Origin: Endozoicomonas numazuensis
GTDB lineage: Bacteria; Pseudomonadota; Gammaproteobacteria; Pseudomonadales; Endozoicomonadaceae
Direction of reading: 5' to 3'
Assembly: GCF_000722635.1 (NCBI RefSeq)
Contig: NZ_JOKH01000001.1
Coordinates: forward strand, 1,078,201-1,142,200
Length of the DNA stretch: 64,000 nucleotides
In this document: in pieces, positions 38,497 to 49,700 of the stretch
Layout: each line of letters opens with the position of its first letter
Numbering within the stretch: the first letter of the stretch is position 1
The notes under the pieces: model-generated
Told to the model about the DNA's origin: nothing
The model's input: only the letters and a program-made list of their open reading frames with translations
Databases searched by the model: none
Program-made: the position numbers and the translations under genes

Positions 38497-38505
38497 GCAA
38501 AGAAT
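38497..38505. repeat. IS target duplication, right copy
   Basis: GCAAAGAAT, identical to 37450-37458; tnsB coding resumes at once with the Tyr-Trp codons. Confidence 0.85.
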
Positions 38506-39471
38506 ACTGGAGCAGAGCTTTCAAACTTGCATGTAGAGACCTTGGGGTTATTGTCAATTACTCTCCTGTAAAAACCCCCTGGATAAAAGGGGGGGTTGAG
38601 AGTTTTTTTAAAACATTAAACGAAGGTCTCTTGCATGAACAATCAGGAACAACCTTCAGTAATATTTTTGAAAGAAAAGATTACGACTCAGAAAAGAATG
38701 CTGTCATTTATTTTGAAAAGCTAGTTGAAATATTTTATACGTGGGTTGTAGACATTTATCATCAGGAAGCTCATAAAGGAGAGTTTGATTTAAAAACGGT
38801 CATTCCACAAAAAAGATGGGAAGATTCAGCTGCTATTTTTCCACCAATGTTACCGTCTAAAAACAGCTTTGATATTCTGTTTGGTGATGTTTATTCCAGA
38901 AAGCTAACCAAAAAAGGAATCGAAATTCAATACATATTTTATAACTCTCCAGAACTGCATAAATTGAGACAAAAAAGAGGCGATATTAAAACGACTGTAA
39001 AGCTTGATCCTGATGATATAAGCAAAATTTATGTTTATGATGAAGTGTCTGATAAGTACATAATTGCATACTCTTTAATGCCTGATTACACACAAGGATT
39101 AACCAAGTGGCAACATAAGAATAATATCCGTATGGCCAAAGTGCTGGCTGGTAAAGTTGATGAAAATGCATTGGCCGATGCTGATGCAAGAATCCAGCAG
39201 CTTGTACGGGAATGTTATGAATCAGATGGTTCTGTGTCGGCTAAAAGCAAGGTATCAAGATATCTTGGTATGGATAATGACAATCCTCTTGGCAACCCCG
39301 TAATAGAGAAAGATGACGATAATGGCTCACAGTCGGAAACTCTTTCAGGTGTAGCTACAGGTCACGAAACAGTTGCAGCCAGTGAGATAACTCCGGCTGA
39401 ATCCAAAGTCAGTAAGAAAAATAGTACTAAAATAGGATTTGCTATCTCTGATAGGTTGAAGGAGAAAGTCG

Positions 39472-40518
39472 ATGAGCAAAAAAACAGTAATTGAGCAAGA
39501 TAAAGAATACATTCTTGATCTTTTTATAACCTATCCACCAATTGATGAAATAATTAGTTATATTGAAAAATGTCTTTTAGATTCGAAAGATCGTAATCAG
39601 CCATTGTGTCTTCTTATAACCGGTGATACGGGGAGTGGTAAATCTGAAATTGGTAAACAATGTGCTAAATTATTTCCGAGAAATGATGAGGGGATTATAT
39701 CAAAAGTTCCTTTCCTATACTCCCAAGTTTTTGGCTCTAGTAAACCTAAAGACCTCTCTAGTAAGTTGTTACATGATCTTGGAGATCCAGCATATAACAG
39801 AGGAACTGACAAAGACCTTCGACAAAGGGCTATAGATATGCTCTCTGATGAAAATATAGGTAATAAAGGGGTATATCTTGATGAATTTCACAGCCTTATT
39901 GATACAGATAACCAGTCTGTGATTTTTAGCACTGGTGAGGCTCTAAAGGATATAATCATTGGCTCTAAATCAACTTTCATTGCTGCAGGAATGCCATGGA
40001 GTACTGTGATAATTGAAACTAACAGACAGTTAGCAAGAAGGTTTAAGAAAATAATTAATATCCCATTTATTGATATCAGGAATAAAGATGAATATGATAT
40101 TTTCACTGACATACTGAAAAATTGCGACGAATACCTTCCTTTTAAAAAAAACTTCCTTTCAGCTAATCATGATATTATCATAAAAATGTTTGCTTGTTGT
40201 GCAGGAAGGACTGGAGATCTTTTTGATATCATAAAATGGGCAGCTATCGAGGCATTTTCCAATAATCAAAAAAGTATCACCCTAGAAAATTTAGCATCTG
40301 CATTTGATGTTGAGGGAGATTCATTTCTTATTTCTGACAATCCATTCACCACTTCTAACAATAACAATCTAAAAATTAAAATCCTTACTGAACAATCTAA
40401 ATGGCTGAAGGAGGAAGAAAGAATTCGGGGTGAAAAAAGAATAAGAGATGCTATATTTGAAAATTTCTCAGCAGCTGAAATTCTATCCCCAAGTAAAAAA
40501 ACAAGAAAGAAGAAATGA
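39472..40518 (+). CDS. tnsC: TnsC AAA+ regulator of transposition
   Basis: TnsC is the ATP-dependent matchmaker between the target-selection protein and the TnsAB transposase. 348 residues with Walker A GDTGSGKS (51-58), Walker B GVYLDEFHS (about 133-141) and a sensor region AAGMPWSTVI. It is much shorter than Tn7 TnsC (555 aa), lacking long terminal extensions, and is closer in size to TniB-type proteins. The start overlaps the end of tnsB, with GAAGGAG upstream. AT-rich like tnsA and tnsB. Confidence 0.9.
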   Translation: MSKKTVIEQDKEYILDLFITYPPIDEIISYIEKCLLDSKDRNQPLCLLITGDTGSGKSEIGKQCAKLFPRNDEGIISKVPFLYSQVFGSSKPKDLSSKLLHDLGDPAYNRGTDKDLRQRAIDMLSDENIGNKGVYLDEFHSLIDTDNQSVIFSTGEALKDIIIGSKSTFIAAGMPWSTVIIETNRQLARRFKKIINIPFIDIRNKDEYDIFTDILKNCDEYLPFKKNFLSANHDIIIKMFACCAGRTGDLFDIIKWAAIEAFSNNQKSITLENLASAFDVEGDSFLISDNPFTTSNNNNLKIKILTEQSKWLKEEERIRGEKRIRDAIFENFSAAEILSPSKKTRKKK

Positions 40519-40613
40519 AACAGCATTTAATATTCGAGATCTTATACATCTATTGCAATTCAACACTATGTCCAAGAAAACATCTTTAGTTTTACATAGC
40601 CGGAAAGTTATTC

Positions 40614-41726
40614 ATGTCTGATTTTCATATTTATTCTGATGAAACTTTAGAGTCTGCAATAATAAGGATATTAAAAGATTTAAAATTGTCTTATAATGTT
40701 GCAAAAAAATTATATGAAATTCCATTCCCCCTTCACCAACTTAATACAAAGTACAATAAAAGGACAGAAATTGAAAAATCAATTTCCAATTTTGAAAAGA
40801 GATTAAACCTTCCTTGCAGCTCTCTATCTAGCTTGTTACTAAAGCGTATTGACAACCCTACTCCTTCTTACATAGAAAATCGATTCTCCTACACTTACAA
40901 GAACAATTCATTCCCTATATTCATGTATAGAACGGAATGCATTCCTATATGTCCTTTATGTCTAAAAGAAAATAATTACATACCCTATTTTCATCATCTC
41001 TGTAGCGTAATCATTTGTTTAAAGCATAAAGTTTATCTAGTCGAACATTGTCCAATATGTAAAAATAAAATTTCTTATATCAGAAATGAAAGCATAAGCA
41101 AATGCACTTGTGGTGCGCAGCTGCAGAATATCAAAGCAGAAGACGCTTCATCTTTTTACGAAAAAAACCTGTTTATCATAAGAATAAATCTCAAAAATCA
41201 TGACCCTTACGAATTAATTATGTATTTTTGTATGCTCCACTCTATACCAATAAACAACCAAGATGGCTTATCTATAAAAACCATAAAAAATGCTTATCAT
41301 TTTCTTTCTGACATCAAGAATAACATTCCAAAAAAAATCACAAGCGATACATTAAAAGCATTAGATAAGAATAATAAAATAAACACTATCCAACTTAGTG
41401 AAATAAATGACAGAATCCTGTTCATTCTTGAGCAAACCAATATTAACTTAGAAGCCAAATTTATCCAAAATATGAAACAGTGCATAATTGAAGGCTTAAA
41501 GAAAGCTGTAGATATAGCTATGAAAAGGAATACAGTAATTCTCATCAATGAAAATGAGTTATCAGTCCTATTTGATATAAGAAAAGAAAAAATTTTCTGG
41601 TTTCACCTTCAAGGTTTTATTACAAGCTTTTTTGAGGTCGATAAAAAAAGCTGTAGATTCAGATGTGATCATGTTTTTTTTCTACACGAGTTAATCTATT
41701 TGCACAATAATATTATAAGGGGATAA
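40614..41726 (+). CDS. tniQ: TniQ-family protein 1 (small target-selection adaptor)
   Basis: 370 residues with the TniQ zinc-binding pattern: CPLCLKENNYIPYFHHLC, ICLKHKVYLVEHCPICK and CTCG (about 114-168), preceded by the N-terminal helical part. The C-terminal region is short and Lys/Asn-rich without an obvious DNA-binding domain. It resembles in size the TniQ adaptors that work beside a larger TnsD. Strongly AT-rich, like tnsABC. It lies 95 bp after tnsC and 19 bp before the second tniQ gene. Confidence 0.85.
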   Translation: MSDFHIYSDETLESAIIRILKDLKLSYNVAKKLYEIPFPLHQLNTKYNKRTEIEKSISNFEKRLNLPCSSLSSLLLKRIDNPTPSYIENRFSYTYKNNSFPIFMYRTECIPICPLCLKENNYIPYFHHLCSVIICLKHKVYLVEHCPICKNKISYIRNESISKCTCGAQLQNIKAEDASSFYEKNLFIIRINLKNHDPYELIMYFCMLHSIPINNQDGLSIKTIKNAYHFLSDIKNNIPKKITSDTLKALDKNNKINTIQLSEINDRILFILEQTNINLEAKFIQNMKQCIIEGLKKAVDIAMKRNTVILINENELSVLFDIRKEKIFWFHLQGFITSFFEVDKKSCRFRCDHVFFLHELIYLHNNIIRG

Positions 41727-41745
41727 AAACCTGTCTGAGGCAAGG

Positions 41746-43653
41746 ATGCTACTACTCTCAAGACCTAAGCCCAACATACATGAAAGTCTGCGTGGTTACA
41801 TCCTCAGGCTATCCCAGGAAAATGGTTATCACACCAATCAGTACATCTTGGAACTGGCCGGTCTCTGTACTGGCAGAAATTATGACACAGCCAGCAATTA
41901 CGTACTGGGAGATGCCAGCCTAATAAAACTATCAAAGATTACCAATGTACCAATAGAGCAACTCCAAGCCCTGCGCTACGGGCTCAACAAAGAAAAACAG
42001 TCCATTATCCATAACCACAAAATCGCCAATGAGTACCTGCGGCTTGATTACCCCAGAGTTTGCCCGATATGCCTGGATACCAACAACATTGCCCTGGCAA
42101 TATGGGATATTCCGGCCATTACTGTTTGTCCAACGCATCACATCCAACTGTTTGATCACTGTCCAGAGTGTGATACCCGTTTGCGGTGGAACCGCCCCGG
42201 AGTCCATCTTTGTCATTACTGTGAATGTGATTTCCGGGATTACACCAGCGACAAAGTGCTGTTAGAAGAATACCGCCTATCCAGACTGATCTATCAGCTG
42301 TGTATGAATAAACCAGTACCTATGAGAAAAATTCCTAAACCTCTCTATAATCACAGCCTTGCAGACGCACTGACACTCATAAGTTCAATAGCGATTCTGG
42401 ATTACCAGCTAACTGACGAATTTCAGAAAAACAAAAAATATCTGTCCCTGAAAGCAGCCCCAAACGATCTACTCCACATACATTACAGCAGAGCCATGAA
42501 GCGTCTCGATAACTGGCCAGGCAACTTTTATAAGTTGCTTGCTGAAAACAGACAAGTCCGTAGGAAAAAAGGCAATACCGATGGTATCAGTAAAGAAATT
42601 GGAGCTCCCTTCTATCTATTAAAAGCAAACCGTCATAAGGCAGTTTATAAGCCTCTCTGGGATGCCTATTGTGATTATCGCCACAATGCAACTCAGCAAA
42701 CGATTCAAGAGGCCAGAAAGGCACGCATGGAGTCTGATTCTATCTCCATCAAAGCGGCCGCAAAGGAGCTACAAATTCGTCCAGAGCAACTTCTGAAATT
42801 CTGTAAACTCCTCAAGATTCGCTTACAGAAAGGGCCTAGCTTATACCGATTTATATCGAAAGAACGACTTGCAGAGATGCAATCGATATTAGACAAACTC
42901 CTTACTATCAGCCAAGCTGCCGACCAGCTTGGTATTACGGTATACCAGCTGAGGAACATGATACACAAAGGTGTCATTACTCCATTCCGTGGCCCTACAG
43001 TAGACAAGTCCAGAGACTGGTACATCAATCCTGAAACAATCGAAGCTTTGAAGGAAAGTATTCGCAAAAAAAGTATCAGATCAGGATTCCGCAAATCCCA
43101 TAAGCTCAACCTCAGGCAGGCTTTAGAACAGGTCTCATATTACAACCTCGGGTTACCAGAGTTAGTCTCGGAAATTATCAAGGGCAAGCTAACCCCTGCT
43201 ATTTCTGGCAAAGAAGTTAGCTTAGGGGAGCTGGCGTTTTCTCTGGAAGAAATTAAAGCCCTGCGCCCTGATATTCAGTCCGACTCTGAATATTGGCAAC
43301 CACCTCAGATTCAAAAATTTCTGGGCTGCAAGAAACATGTTGTTTTCGGGCTACTCAACAGTGGGCAGCTTCCTTTGGAAAAAATAAATCTGCCAGGCAG
43401 AACCCGTCCTGTAGTGGCTTGTAAAAAGTCAGTCGTTGAACGCTTCAAAAAAATGAAACTCCCTCTGCCTGAAATTGCCAAAAAACTTGGAACGAACTCC
43501 CCCAAGGCTATGAAAGTATTATCCTCTAATAAAATCCTGCCTATTTCTGGACCCGACATTGACGGGGGATACTGCTGGTTGTACTCCAAGAAAAAATTGC
43601 CAACTCAATTTATCAGGAAGCTAGCAGCAGAGGTAAGTGCTACCAGAAGATGA
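41746..43653 (+). CDS. tnsD: TniQ/TnsD-family protein 2 (candidate parE-site selector)
   Basis: 635 residues. The N-terminal TniQ part has ESLRGYILRLSQENG and zinc ligands from Cys106 (CPICLDTNNIA, VCPTHHIQLFDHCPEC, CHYCECDF). The C-terminal half contains several putative helix-turn-helix units (AAKELQIRPEQLLKF, AADQLGITVYQLRNM, IAKKLGTNSPKAMKV), as expected of a sequence-specific binder. TnsD proteins recognise a fixed attachment gene, so this one is the likely reader of the parE 3' end. Its base composition is visibly higher in GC than tnsA-tnsC and tniQ1, suggesting separate acquisition. Confidence 0.85.
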   Translation: MLLLSRPKPNIHESLRGYILRLSQENGYHTNQYILELAGLCTGRNYDTASNYVLGDASLIKLSKITNVPIEQLQALRYGLNKEKQSIIHNHKIANEYLRLDYPRVCPICLDTNNIALAIWDIPAITVCPTHHIQLFDHCPECDTRLRWNRPGVHLCHYCECDFRDYTSDKVLLEEYRLSRLIYQLCMNKPVPMRKIPKPLYNHSLADALTLISSIAILDYQLTDEFQKNKKYLSLKAAPNDLLHIHYSRAMKRLDNWPGNFYKLLAENRQVRRKKGNTDGISKEIGAPFYLLKANRHKAVYKPLWDAYCDYRHNATQQTIQEARKARMESDSISIKAAAKELQIRPEQLLKFCKLLKIRLQKGPSLYRFISKERLAEMQSILDKLLTISQAADQLGITVYQLRNMIHKGVITPFRGPTVDKSRDWYINPETIEALKESIRKKSIRSGFRKSHKLNLRQALEQVSYYNLGLPELVSEIIKGKLTPAISGKEVSLGELAFSLEEIKALRPDIQSDSEYWQPPQIQKFLGCKKHVVFGLLNSGQLPLEKINLPGRTRPVVACKKSVVERFKKMKLPLPEIAKKLGTNSPKAMKVLSSNKILPISGPDIDGGYCWLYSKKKLPTQFIRKLAAEVSATRR

Positions 43654-43682
43654 CCGCTCCTCTGATGGCTAGAATGTAAAAG

Positions 43683-43714
43683 CTGGGTATCTTCCCCTAT
43701 AGAAGCATACCCAG
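43683..43714 (+). terminator. hairpin after the tns operon
   Basis: CTGGGTAT (43683-43690) pairs with ATACCCAG (43707-43714). It sits between the converging tnsD-like and Avs-like genes. Confidence 0.5.
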
Positions 43715-43752
43715 TTCTGATCCCCCCTCCCTATGGGAAGCCCTTTCTCCTC

Positions 43753-46700
43753 CTACTTGTTCTTACTAGCAGTCTTAGCCTTCCAATAGCGAAATTCCCC
43801 ATCGGACTTACGCAAACCAATATACACAGCTCGAAGCTCTGGTCTATCATCATAACTGCGGTATGACTTATATTTGTGAAAATCGATACGCATCACCAGT
43901 GCTCGGTTGAGTGTTGCTAAGGCAGAATCCAGCCACGATGAGTTAGCCCAAAGTATGCTACCTTCGTCTTGAAACCAACCACGCTGATGATCATTCTGAT
44001 CTGGTCGCCATTGCCCCCATACCTGACTCTTCATTGCTTGATTTCCATCTTGGGTAAACCACTTCTGAAAATCGTCACTCGATTTAAAGCCCAACCTTCT
44101 GATGATCTCCTTACCAAGTCGCTCCCGCTCCTTCACAAAACGGGTTGCAAATTCATCATTAATGTCAATGCCGATTGGGTACTCTTCAGGACTCCAGATA
44201 AAAGGCTCGAATTTACTTTGCCTTATATACAGATCAGGCGTGCCATCCGAGTCAAATCTTGGAAGCCAGATATCATGATCAGGACTCTGCGAGAACGTCT
44301 TGCACTGCCCTATGACTCCCTTCCTCAAAGCAAGTGCAGATGAGATGCTTACATGTACACCATCACGAGACCTCCAAGATCCACATATTGGGAAAAATGA
44401 ATCTGAGCCTTTTGCTATTACCCCAATCTTACGAAGTAAGGTTTCGTCAGCATCAAGAACCTCTGCATCTTTGGAACGAGTAACAAAAAATTCCTTTGCT
44501 TGATCAGGCACTTTATCTTTTCGGTCTGCAAGCCAAATACCATTATCACAGTTGACATCATACTTCCTTAGCCAATCAATCCATGGGCATGAATCAATCG
44601 GTTCGTAGCTACTCCGAATGACTGATCGGGTTTTGACTAGTGTTGTGGCCGCGTTCAGCAAAGCGTGCCGCTGAACACTGTCACGATAACTTTCATGTCG
44701 TTCTGAGCTTGTGTAGTCATAGCGCTCCTGACCATGGAAGTAATCCATGTCTTTTGCCTCCGGCCATCTTTTCTGAATTTCGACAGCAATGGCATCGGTT
44801 GCCTCCCCCTCAGAAATTCCGAATAAACGGGCAAGGCTGGAAACTTCATGCTTGTTAAATTCATAGTCGAAGATAAATCCAGTCTTAGAGTCTATAGGTT
44901 TGGGCCAACCATTTTCCTCCGCATAACCCTTTGCTGGACAATAGATTTCCTTTTCAAGCTCTCTGATACATCGCGACGATGCAGAAGAACCTGAGATATT
45001 CTTCAAACACCTCAATATATGAATCTTATTAATCACATGAATGTCATCACGTACCGCCAGATTTTCAAATCGATCTCGTAAATACGCGAGTGAAGAACCA
45101 TGATAGAAACTGGCTCTGGATAACCCCATAAGTAACCATTGCTCTGCATTAAGGAATGAAGAATCCATATTTTCAGAGACAAGAGCGTCTACTTTGACCT
45201 GGCCGAAGCAACCAAGTAGTGCATCGAGGTCATCGTGAAGATCTAGATCAGCAAGACTTTTGACGCTCCGTGCTGCTGTCCAGCGAGTAAATGCCTTCTC
45301 ATTGCCAAGAAGATGCCAGGTAATTCGTGCCACTATTGAACTTTGCTTTTCCGTTGGCGAATATACCGACTTGAAAGCTCCCTCTCCGATCTCATCGCCG
45401 ATTTTTGCAGCTGGGCCAGACAATAAGTCTTCGAGTGACTTTAGGTTAGCTTCACCGGAAGTATAGGGACAAAGAGCTGTTGCGAGCTGAAGCCACTCAT
45501 CGCCGGTCAGCTCAATTTTTTCCTTAGCGACAGTGTCTAAGACCAACCCCAGAACAAAGTTTCCATCATTGCAAAAATCGATCAGACGTTTTATTTCTCG
45601 AAGAGATCCTGTAAACCTCAAATCAAAAAGCTCTGAGCCTCTTGTTTCAAAGATCTTACGGATGAAATCTTTCTTACATGAGGTAATGTGGATCGAAGTC
45701 GCCCCCCAAAGCTCGACACTGTCCCTAATTGCTTCAATGGCATCATCGAAATCAAGTTCAACAAGTTCGGCAAGCATATTGATAAATTCGATGCGTTTGT
45801 CATAAGGGCATCGTTTACGCAAGCACTCTATGACTCTCTTGTGTACGTTAAAGTTAAAACGACGGTCTTGTCGAACGTTGCGAATAACCTTATCAATGGA
45901 ATGAGGAGAAGTGATATCACATCCACTTATAATCTTCTCAAAGGCTTCTTCAGCCTCTTTTTGACCATCTTTATCTTCTGACCTTTCAACAAATGAGTGG
46001 TTGCTGAAAGAATTCTGACGTTTATTTTCATCGTCTAGCAAAGCGCGAGCTTTTTGGCCTAGAGATTTGATCGAGTTCAAAACACTTTGATCCACAACGC
46101 CGGGATATGTCTCGGCTGCCTCTAGAAGGCTATTCCATAAAGACTCTCTCCCCCCAAAGGGGTGTTCAAGTTTTAGTTTCGAGAAGATGGCGTGGAAAAT
46201 AGCAGACCGATCTGTCGCCTCTGCAACCTCCATAATATCCTTTAGACCATCCCCTATTTTCCAGTTATACCAGCCCTGCTCTTCGCAGAGTAACAAAATG
46301 AATGCCGCCCGCCGTGCATCAAGACGACCTATCTTTGCGAGATAACAAACGAACTGCGGCAGTCCGTAAGAAAAATCGGACACATCCTGATCAGCCCATC
46401 TGAGAAGTTTGAATAGTGCTTGGCACCCTATGGACTTTGCCGCAGCTTCACCAAATAGTGTCCAGTCAAATTTACTTGGCTCATGTTGAAATATTGTTTG
46501 GCAAAGATTCATCAGGCGATGACCGAGCACAGGTTGAAGCCATCCACCATGCTGCTCGGCAGCATATCGCAAGAGGGAGTAAATGATATCGTAGTCATCC
46601 CCCCCCATTTGATCGAGCTGTGATAGCCCGTCTCTAAAGTACTGTTGAGCTTCTGCGTGACTTAAAGGCAGAAGGGCTTCAGCAAGCCGAGAATACTGCT

Positions 46701-49700
46701 CTGCACGCTGGTCAACATACTCATCTTGACGAATAATTTCCGAGATTGACTGCGCGAACAGGCCTGTTTGTTCCTGCAAGTTCTCATGCCGTGCCATCAG
46801 AAATAGTGCATTTAGTTTTTCTGATACTGAGAATCGTCCACGGCTAAGTATATCGATAAGAGTTTGGCTGTCATTCTGAGAAACTTTTGTTGCATGTTGC
46901 AGGAGTATTTCTGCGAAACCAAAGCCGACATTTTTTACAAGCTTGTCTTGTGCATTCTCGGCACGCCAATGAACATTGGTCCTGAGCTTACCTTTCCACT
47001 TCTCAAGGAAATCATGAAAATCATGCTCGTTTATTGTACGCCGAGCTAGAACTGCATCCTGCAAAGGTTCTGCGAGATGACATACCAGCTCAACGCTCTT
47101 TGCGATGTTCTCGCATTCATTCCTACTAAATAGGTGCTCTGGTTTATCTTTGTCTTTTCCCCTCTTACGTGAGCCAGAAGGAATATTCTTCATCAGTTCA
47201 CCGAGAAATGTGGTTAGTTCTGGGCGATTCATGATGGTTTTAGCGACGCGGTTAATTCGAACCTCACGCGGCAAGAGATGATGAAAACGAAGCTTATTTC
47301 CAGCAGACCATGCGCTAACACAGGCTCCGAGAATGGGAGACCAGATCCTGAGAGGGCTATGACGTTCTTGATAGTCATAGCTCGACATACGTTCAGTCTT
47401 AATTGATCGGACAATATTCAAAGCTGATTGTCGCGATCCGTGAATCAGCGCAGTCATTGCAGCGTCACAGATAAATCCTTGCTGCTTGTTTTCATAGTCA
47501 TACCCATTGTCAAACACATCACTTTTGATAATCTTTGCATTTGTACTTGTCGCACGGGAGAGCTGCTTTAGCTCACCGCTATTGAGGCATTTTTTACTCG
47601 CAAGCAAGGACACCTGAAGTGCAAGAGAATGGCAGTCTTTGCTTGAAGCAAATACGGTGAGACTCCCCAAAATGCGCGTGCCACAAAGTGCCTCATACTG
47701 CTTAATGAGTGCGATAACTTGGTGACAAACTGATAAAGCAAATTGAAAATTCAACTTTGCAATGTTGCGGTCCGCCAAACCATAATTACCTTCCAAAATA
47801 CTGAGAAGCAGAACAGCCGAAAGGTCGGGGGCTGAAGGACCTTCTCTATCCTGCAATTCGTCTTCACGACGGTTTTGGTTGTACCAGTTGATCCATCCTA
47901 TGGCTCGACTTTGGTGGATCTTTGCTTCATCTCTCTCTTCTTGAAAAGCGAATGCAACAATTAATCGTGCGTCTCTCGCACCACGCCACCCCGAACGGTC
48001 CTGAAATAACCGTCGCGATGCATCCTGATCACCGAGACGTACTGACACACCTGGCAAACGGCGTATGAACTCATCGCCTTTTGCATTTGCTGCGGCCACT
48101 TGTGCAAGCTGCATGGTTAGCTTTAGTACATGATCATAATCTCTTTCCTTCGCAGCTAGAATAAAGGCCGCATGCAGTCGCATAAGCCGCAGTCTTCTAC
48201 GTCCATATTCAGATTGGATGCTGTTGGGATATTCATTGGAGGTAGAAAGCCTATAAGCACGCTGAGCATCATTAATCACTACAAGTAAATGCGGGAGTGC
48301 TTCAGCCGCATATGCGGAGCTAACTTGACGTGCATTGAGTCTATCAGCGATAGACTGCTGAGCCTCTTTCTCTGTGGCATAGGTTTCACGAATAAATGTT
48401 TCCGTCGGTTCGTCCCGGAAAATTGCACCATGCTTGAGCAGCTCAAGCAGTGGCGCAAGATCAGCAACTGCACTGTTCACTTTAGTTCGCGGCCAGCCAA
48501 GTGCATCAGCCATTTCATCTAAGGGGATCGGAGGAGGAAGAAGAGATATTGCCACAAAGAATTGCTTGATCTCATCATCGTCCCACCCAGCCAGGTGAAG
48601 ATCACTCTGAATTTTGTCACAACGCTGTCGGATCAGTTCTTCAACTGTGATTTTTTCTTTTGATATCGAGCCAGAAATATTCTCGTTCCAGCTTGTCACC
48701 AAATAGTCCAGAACCCGAGCATTTCCGGCTGAACGTGCCAGAGCAGTTGTAAACTCCAGCTCGTTCAGGTCAGAACGCCTAGTTTCCAAGAAGCGGCGTG
48801 TTTCGCCTTCAGAAAAAGCACCGAGCTCAAAACGTTCGACCAGACTCCTGCCGATGACACCATCCATACGGTGGGGTCTTGCTGTTAAAACTATTTTAAC
48901 GCCATCCACTGGCTCTCGACTCAGGCTTGCCAGGAGAAGTCTTGGGAAAGCATCTTCTTTGCGATGATCAGCTGCAAGCTGTGCATTGTCAGCTGCATCA
49001 ATAATTACGAGCACACCGCTTTTCGATGATTGATTTTTTACAGTGTTTGCCGCTTGTTCCAGACGCTTTCTGGCCGCCTTAATGAGGGCTTGCCGATCAC
49101 CATCAGAAGGGAGTTGAGGATCACAGAGACCGCGAGATGCCAGTTCGTTGACAATCTGGAGTAGGCCTATCTTAGGGAGGTGTCTGGCTTGATCCTCTGC
49201 TCGGTAGCTTCCGCCTCCAAAGCAATCAAATATCACTGTTTCGAAATTGCTATTCATGTGATTAGCAAGGCTTTGAATGAAGACTGTCTTTCCGACACCA
49301 CCATCTGCATTAATAAAAACTGAATGCGTCGAATTCTCTATGAGATGTCTGGCTTCGCAAAGTGCTTCCCTTTCTATAACTATGCCGATATCTAAAAATT
49401 CTGTGTTTGCGGGAAAGAGGTCTTCTGGTTCACATTCAAGGGAATCCAGAATGTCCTCACGCTTGATAAGGTTATTCCGTTGCCCAGACAAACCAGCCTT
49501 TTCTCGAACAAGCTCTTGAAGGCCATGGAGGCGCATGCGTGCTTGACTATCAACACCTGGAGTCCAGTCGCTGAGAGTCTTGTGAAGACTGCTATTTTGT
49601 GCTGAAAGGTCACTTGTTGATGCTCTAAATTCGATTAGTTGGCACAAGTGACCAGCGTTTACGTTTTCCTCTTCGCACCATTTCTTCAAGTTTGTATACT

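Larger units (their letters stand above)
36336..39494 (+). pseudogene. tnsB: TnsB DDE transposase, split by an IS1595-family insertion
   Basis: Start set at MYSFNPGNQF, with AGGAG five bases upstream. The frame breaks at 37458 where an IS begins and resumes at 38506; removing the IS and one copy of the 9-bp duplication restores a continuous 703-codon gene, almost the length of Tn7 TnsB (702). The RNase H-fold acids are Asp286 (VEVDST), Asp370 (VCDNG) and Glu406 (GGVESFF) in the joined protein, so the insertion separates the second and third catalytic residues. Both halves otherwise look undamaged, pointing to a recent event. The gene overlaps the tnsC start by 23 bp. Confidence 0.92.

Noticed and set aside
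43670-43690. AAAAGCTGG near the end of the tnsD-like gene as another internal TnsB box
   Set aside because: Only nine bases agree with the box and the following bases diverge. It is better explained as part of the terminator hairpin.
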